A stretch of 64,000 nucleotides of DNA from Acidobacteriota bacterium (lineage in GTDB: Bacteria; Acidobacteriota; Vicinamibacteria; Vicinamibacterales; UBA8438), in assembly GCA_009838525.1 (NCBI GenBank), contig VXRJ01000011.1, forward strand, positions 139,449 through 203,448. The letters run 5' to 3'. This document shows, piece by piece, positions 61,552 through 64,000 of this stretch; the first letter of the stretch is position 1; each line of letters begins with the position of its first letter. A program made the position numbers and the translations under genes. The notes beneath the pieces are model-generated. The model worked only from the letters and a program-made list of their open reading frames with translations, ran no database searches and was not told where the DNA came from.

Positions 61552-62897
61552 TGCTCGGGCCAGGCGATGGCGGCGGCGCCCGGTGCGGCGTCGTTCGAGT
61601 AGACCACCCGTCCGCCCACGACGGCGGCGGCGACGGCTCCCCGCAACCGCCAGCCGTCGAACGGTGTGTTGCGCGCCTTGGAGCGGAATCTGTCGGCCGA
61701 GACTTCGATCTCCGTGTCCGGCGCCAGGATCGTGATGTCGGCGGGCGACCCCGTCGCCAGACTGCCACCCGGAATCCCCAGGATGCGCGCCGGATTGCAG
61801 GTATAGAGCTCCACCATCCGCCCGAGCGGGACGACGCCGCGGTGCACCAGCCGGTCGAGCGAGAGCGACACCGCGGTTTCAAGACCGATGATGCCGAACG
61901 GCGCGTGCTCGAACTCGCGCGCCTTCTCGTCGGCATGGTGCGGCGCATGATCGGTGGCGATCGCGTCGATGGTCCCGTCGGCGAGGCCGGCCAGCATCGC
62001 GTCGCGATCGCTGGCGGCGCGGAGCGGCGGGTTCATCTTGTAGTTGGTGTCGTAGCGAAGATCTTCGTCAGTGAGGATGAAGTGGTGCGGGGTGACCTCG
62101 CACGTCACGGGGACGTCGCGGTCCTTTCCGTCGCGGATCGCCCGGAGCGACGCCGCGGCGCTCATGTGGGCGACGTGATACGGGCCGCCGGTCAGGCCGC
62201 TCAGGCTGACGTCCCTCGCCACCATGATCGATTCCGTTTCCGCCGGCTGACCTCGCAACCCGAGTTGGGCCGCGCGGAATCCCTCGTGCACGCTGCAGCC
62301 GTCGGCCAGCGACGGATCCTCGCAGTGGTTGATGACCGGCAGGCCGACCATCGCGGCGTACTCCAGGGCGCGGCGCATCATCAGGGCGCTCGAGACGGGA
62401 TGTCCGTCATCGCTGATGCCGACACAGCCGGCGTCCCTCAGGGCGGCCACCTCGGTCATCTGTTCGCCGGCGGAGCCGACCGACACGGCGCCAATCGGAT
62501 AGACGCGAGCCAGGCGCGCTTCGGTCGCCTTGCGGAGGATCTCCTCCGTAACGCCGGCGTGGTCGTTCACCGGATCCGTGTTCGGCATGCACGCGACCGC
62601 GGTGAAGCCTCCCGCCACGGCGGCGGCCGCGCCGGTCGCCACGGTTTCCTTGTGCGTCTGCCCCGGCTCGCGGAGATGGACATGCATGTCGATGAAACCG
62701 GGACAGACGACGAGGCCGGCCGGCACCTCCACGACGGTAGCGCCCTCGACCGGAAGCAGATCGGCCCCGACCGCGGCGACGACGCCGTCTGCAATCAGGA
62801 TGTCGGCCCTGCCGTTGATCGCCTGGGAAGGATCGACGACGTGTCCGCCTCGCAGAAGGAGCGCCCCGTCGCCATCCGGGCGGCCGGGCACCGTCAC
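61548..62897 (-). CDS. pyrC: Dihydroorotase, class I
   Basis: 449 residues. It closes carbamoyl aspartate to dihydroorotate. The metal motif is [19 protein letters not shown] (H72, H74), followed by [58 protein letters not shown] and [15 protein letters not shown] with the catalytic Asp. Class I enzymes usually work in complex with PyrB, whose gene overlaps it by 4 bases (GTGA). It is co-transcribed with the TIGR02757 gene. Confidence 0.96.
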   Translation of the reverse strand: MTVPGRPDGDGALLLRGGHVVDPSQAINGRADILIADGVVAAVGADLLPVEGATVVEVPAGLVVCPGFIDMHVHLREPGQTHKETVATGAAAAVAGGFTAVACMPNTDPVNDHAGVTEEILRKATEARLARVYPIGAVSVGSAGEQMTEVAALRDAGCVGISDDGHPVSSALMMRRALEYAAMVGLPVINHCEDPSLADGCSVHEGFRAAQLGLRGQPAETESIMVARDVSLSGLTGGPYHVAHMSAAASLRAIRDGKDRDVPVTCEVTPHHFILTDEDLRYDTNYKMNPPLRAASDRDAMLAGLADGTIDAIATDHAPHHADEKAREFEHAPFGIIGLETAVSLSLDRLVHRGVVPLGRMVELYTCNPARILGIPGGSLATGSPADITILAPDTEIEVSADRFRSKARNTPFDGWRLRGAVAAAVVGGRVVYSNDAAPGAAAIAWPEQ

Positions 62898-63859
62898 GAC
62901 TCTCCTCCGCCGATTGCTCCACCCGCCAGCAGGTAGAGCACTGCCATTCGGACGGCGACGCCGTTCGCCACCTGATCGAGGATGACCGAGAAGGGTCCGT
63001 CCGCCACGTCGGAGGCTATTTCGACTCCCCGGTTCATCGGTCCGGGGTGCATCACGATGACGTCCGGCCTGGCCCGCGCTAGCCGTGCCGCGGTCATGCC
63101 GAACAGGGCGAAGTACTCCCGCAACGACGGAAAGAAATGCCCGCGCATTCGCTCGAGCTGGACGCGCAGCAGCATCACCACATCGGCGTCCTCCACCGCC
63201 TCGTCGACGGACGTCGTGGCATGGACGCCAAACCGGGCGGCGGCGGGCAACATCAACGAGCGCGGCCCGCAGACCGTCACCTCGGCGCCGAGCGCGGTGA
63301 GCGCGAGGACATTCGACCGAAGCACGCGGCTGTGCAGCAGGTCGCCGACGATAGCCACCCTCAGTCCGTCAATGTGTCCCTTCCGCTCGCGGATGGTAAA
63401 CGCGTCGAGCAGCGCCTGGGTCGGATGTTCGTGCATTCCGTCACCCGCGTTGACGACGCGCGCATCGCACGTCTCGGCCAGCAACTGGCACGCTCCCGAT
63501 GCGCCGTGGCGGACCACGATCATCGCCGGGTCCATCGCCTGCAGGTTGCGCGCCGTATCCGCCAGCGTTTCCCCCTTGAGCAGGCTGGAGGATCCGCCGG
63601 CGATGCCCACCGAATCCGCGCTCAACCGTTTCTCCGCGATTTCGAACGACATGCGGGTACGCGTGCTCGGCTCGAGAAACAGATTGACAACGGTGACGCC
63701 ACGCAGCGCCGGCACCTTCTTGATGCGGCGCGTGCCCACTTCCTTCATCGCCTCGGCGGAATCGAGAATCAGCCGCAGCTCGTCACGGGTCAGGTCGGCG
63801 ATGCTCAACAGGTGCTTCGACTGGAGTCGGCCGGCGGATCCGATCGGGGCGCCCGGCAC
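62894..63859 (-). CDS. pyrB: Aspartate carbamoyltransferase catalytic subunit
   Basis: 321 residues from a GTG at 63859. It makes carbamoyl aspartate. Motifs are [19 protein letters not shown] (carbamoyl phosphate site), [51 protein letters not shown] and [15 protein letters not shown]. The frame runs on to 63967, but that part crosses a 14-C run and suspect sequence, so its N-terminus is not trusted. The true start is unresolved; the GTG is preferred for length. It overlaps pyrC by 4 bases. Confidence 0.93.
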   Translation of the reverse strand: MPGAPIGSAGRLQSKHLLSIADLTRDELRLILDSAEAMKEVGTRRIKKVPALRGVTVVNLFLEPSTRTRMSFEIAEKRLSADSVGIAGGSSSLLKGETLADTARNLQAMDPAMIVVRHGASGACQLLAETCDARVVNAGDGMHEHPTQALLDAFTIRERKGHIDGLRVAIVGDLLHSRVLRSNVLALTALGAEVTVCGPRSLMLPAAARFGVHATTSVDEAVEDADVVMLLRVQLERMRGHFFPSLREYFALFGMTAARLARARPDVIVMHPGPMNRGVEIASDVADGPFSVILDQVANGVAVRMAVLYLLAGGAIGGGES

Positions 63860-63904
63860 CTGCTCCGTCGGCGACGTGAGATCGAGGAGGCCACCCCCGC
63901 CCGA

Positions 63905-64000
63905 CCCCCCCCCCCCCCACGAACGCGGAGCGCAAGCATTAAAGAAAGAAACTGAAACCCGCCCCACCGAGATCTAGTGGGATAAAAGGGTGTCAGAGAG
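63905..64000. other. Probable contig-end artefact (poly-C and adapter-like sequence)
   Basis: A run of 14 C (63905-63918) is followed by ~80 bases of lower GC. CCACCGAGATCTA at 63964-63976 is 13 bases identical to the Illumina P5 flow-cell sequence, and the reverse strand reads as poly-G after an adapter-like stretch. This is probably unresolved read-end sequence, not chromosome. Confidence 0.65.

Noticed and set aside
1..64000. tRNA, rRNA, riboswitch or integrase-linked island
   Set aside because: Gaps between genes are mostly under 100 bases; no cloverleaf, conserved rRNA segment, riboswitch core or integrase was found by eye.

Overview
The window is a high-GC, gene-dense bacterial chromosome segment with 56 protein-coding genes. 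No tRNA, rRNA, CRISPR array, transposase or phage gene was seen. The best guess for the source is an Acidobacteriota-like Gram-negative, possibly Vicinamibacteria. The reasons are paired secreted VWFA proteins of the type best known from Acidobacteria, a meso-DAP type MurE, a complete C5 haem route to porphobilinogen and MEP-pathway isoprenoid genes. This assignment is inference; no marker gene for taxonomy is complete here.

Layout. On the minus strand, 1-4148 holds dnaG (cut by the window edge), mutS2 and larB. From 4376 to 21140 the minus strand carries a nearly complete division and cell wall (dcw) operon: mraZ, rsmH, ftsL, ftsI, murE, murF, mraY, murD, ftsW, murG, murC, ftsQ, ftsA and ftsZ, most joined by 1-4 base stop/start overlaps. 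It is driven by a clear sigma70 promoter with three MraZ boxes, and murB and ddl are absent. Above it (21291-25310, minus) lie a rhomboid protease, murJ, ychF and a cupin gene. A fused alpha-beta E1 dehydrogenase and a secreted beta-propeller protein read the other way (25501-28742). Next come an Fo-only ATP synthase set (atpZ, I, B, E, F) and a complex I operon, nuoA, C, D, H, J, K, L, M, N, which lacks every iron-sulfur subunit gene.

The plus strand from 41090 to 47851 is a tightly coupled run of two VWFA proteins, a HemX/CcsA-like membrane protein, hemA, a hemC-hemD fusion and hemB. A cytochrome c and a methyltransferase lie opposite. Then hemL, ispG and a HAD phosphatase follow on the plus strand. 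From 53148 to 58892 (minus) there is an envelope and isoprenoid operon: glycosyltransferase, truA, uppS, cdsA, dxr and rseP. pyrE and a second glycosyltransferase diverge from it. pyrB, pyrC and a TIGR02757-type gene end the window on the minus strand.

Functionally the window couples peptidoglycan precursor synthesis (Mur enzymes, MraY, MurG), undecaprenyl carrier supply (Dxr, IspG, UppS), lipid II export (MurJ) and septation (Fts proteins) with respiration (Nuo, Fo, haem). The most unusual signals are non-coding. GC-rich hairpins without U-tracts sit just behind the stop codons of many operon-end genes, including a 32-bp palindromic tandem repeat behind ftsZ with a dispersed copy behind nuoN. 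A 21-bp palindromic repeat sits inside the mutS2 coding sequence. Divergent promoters appear to give leaderless mRNAs, one with a fully palindromic -10 shared by both genes. The last ~100 bases look like a sequencing artefact at a contig end.
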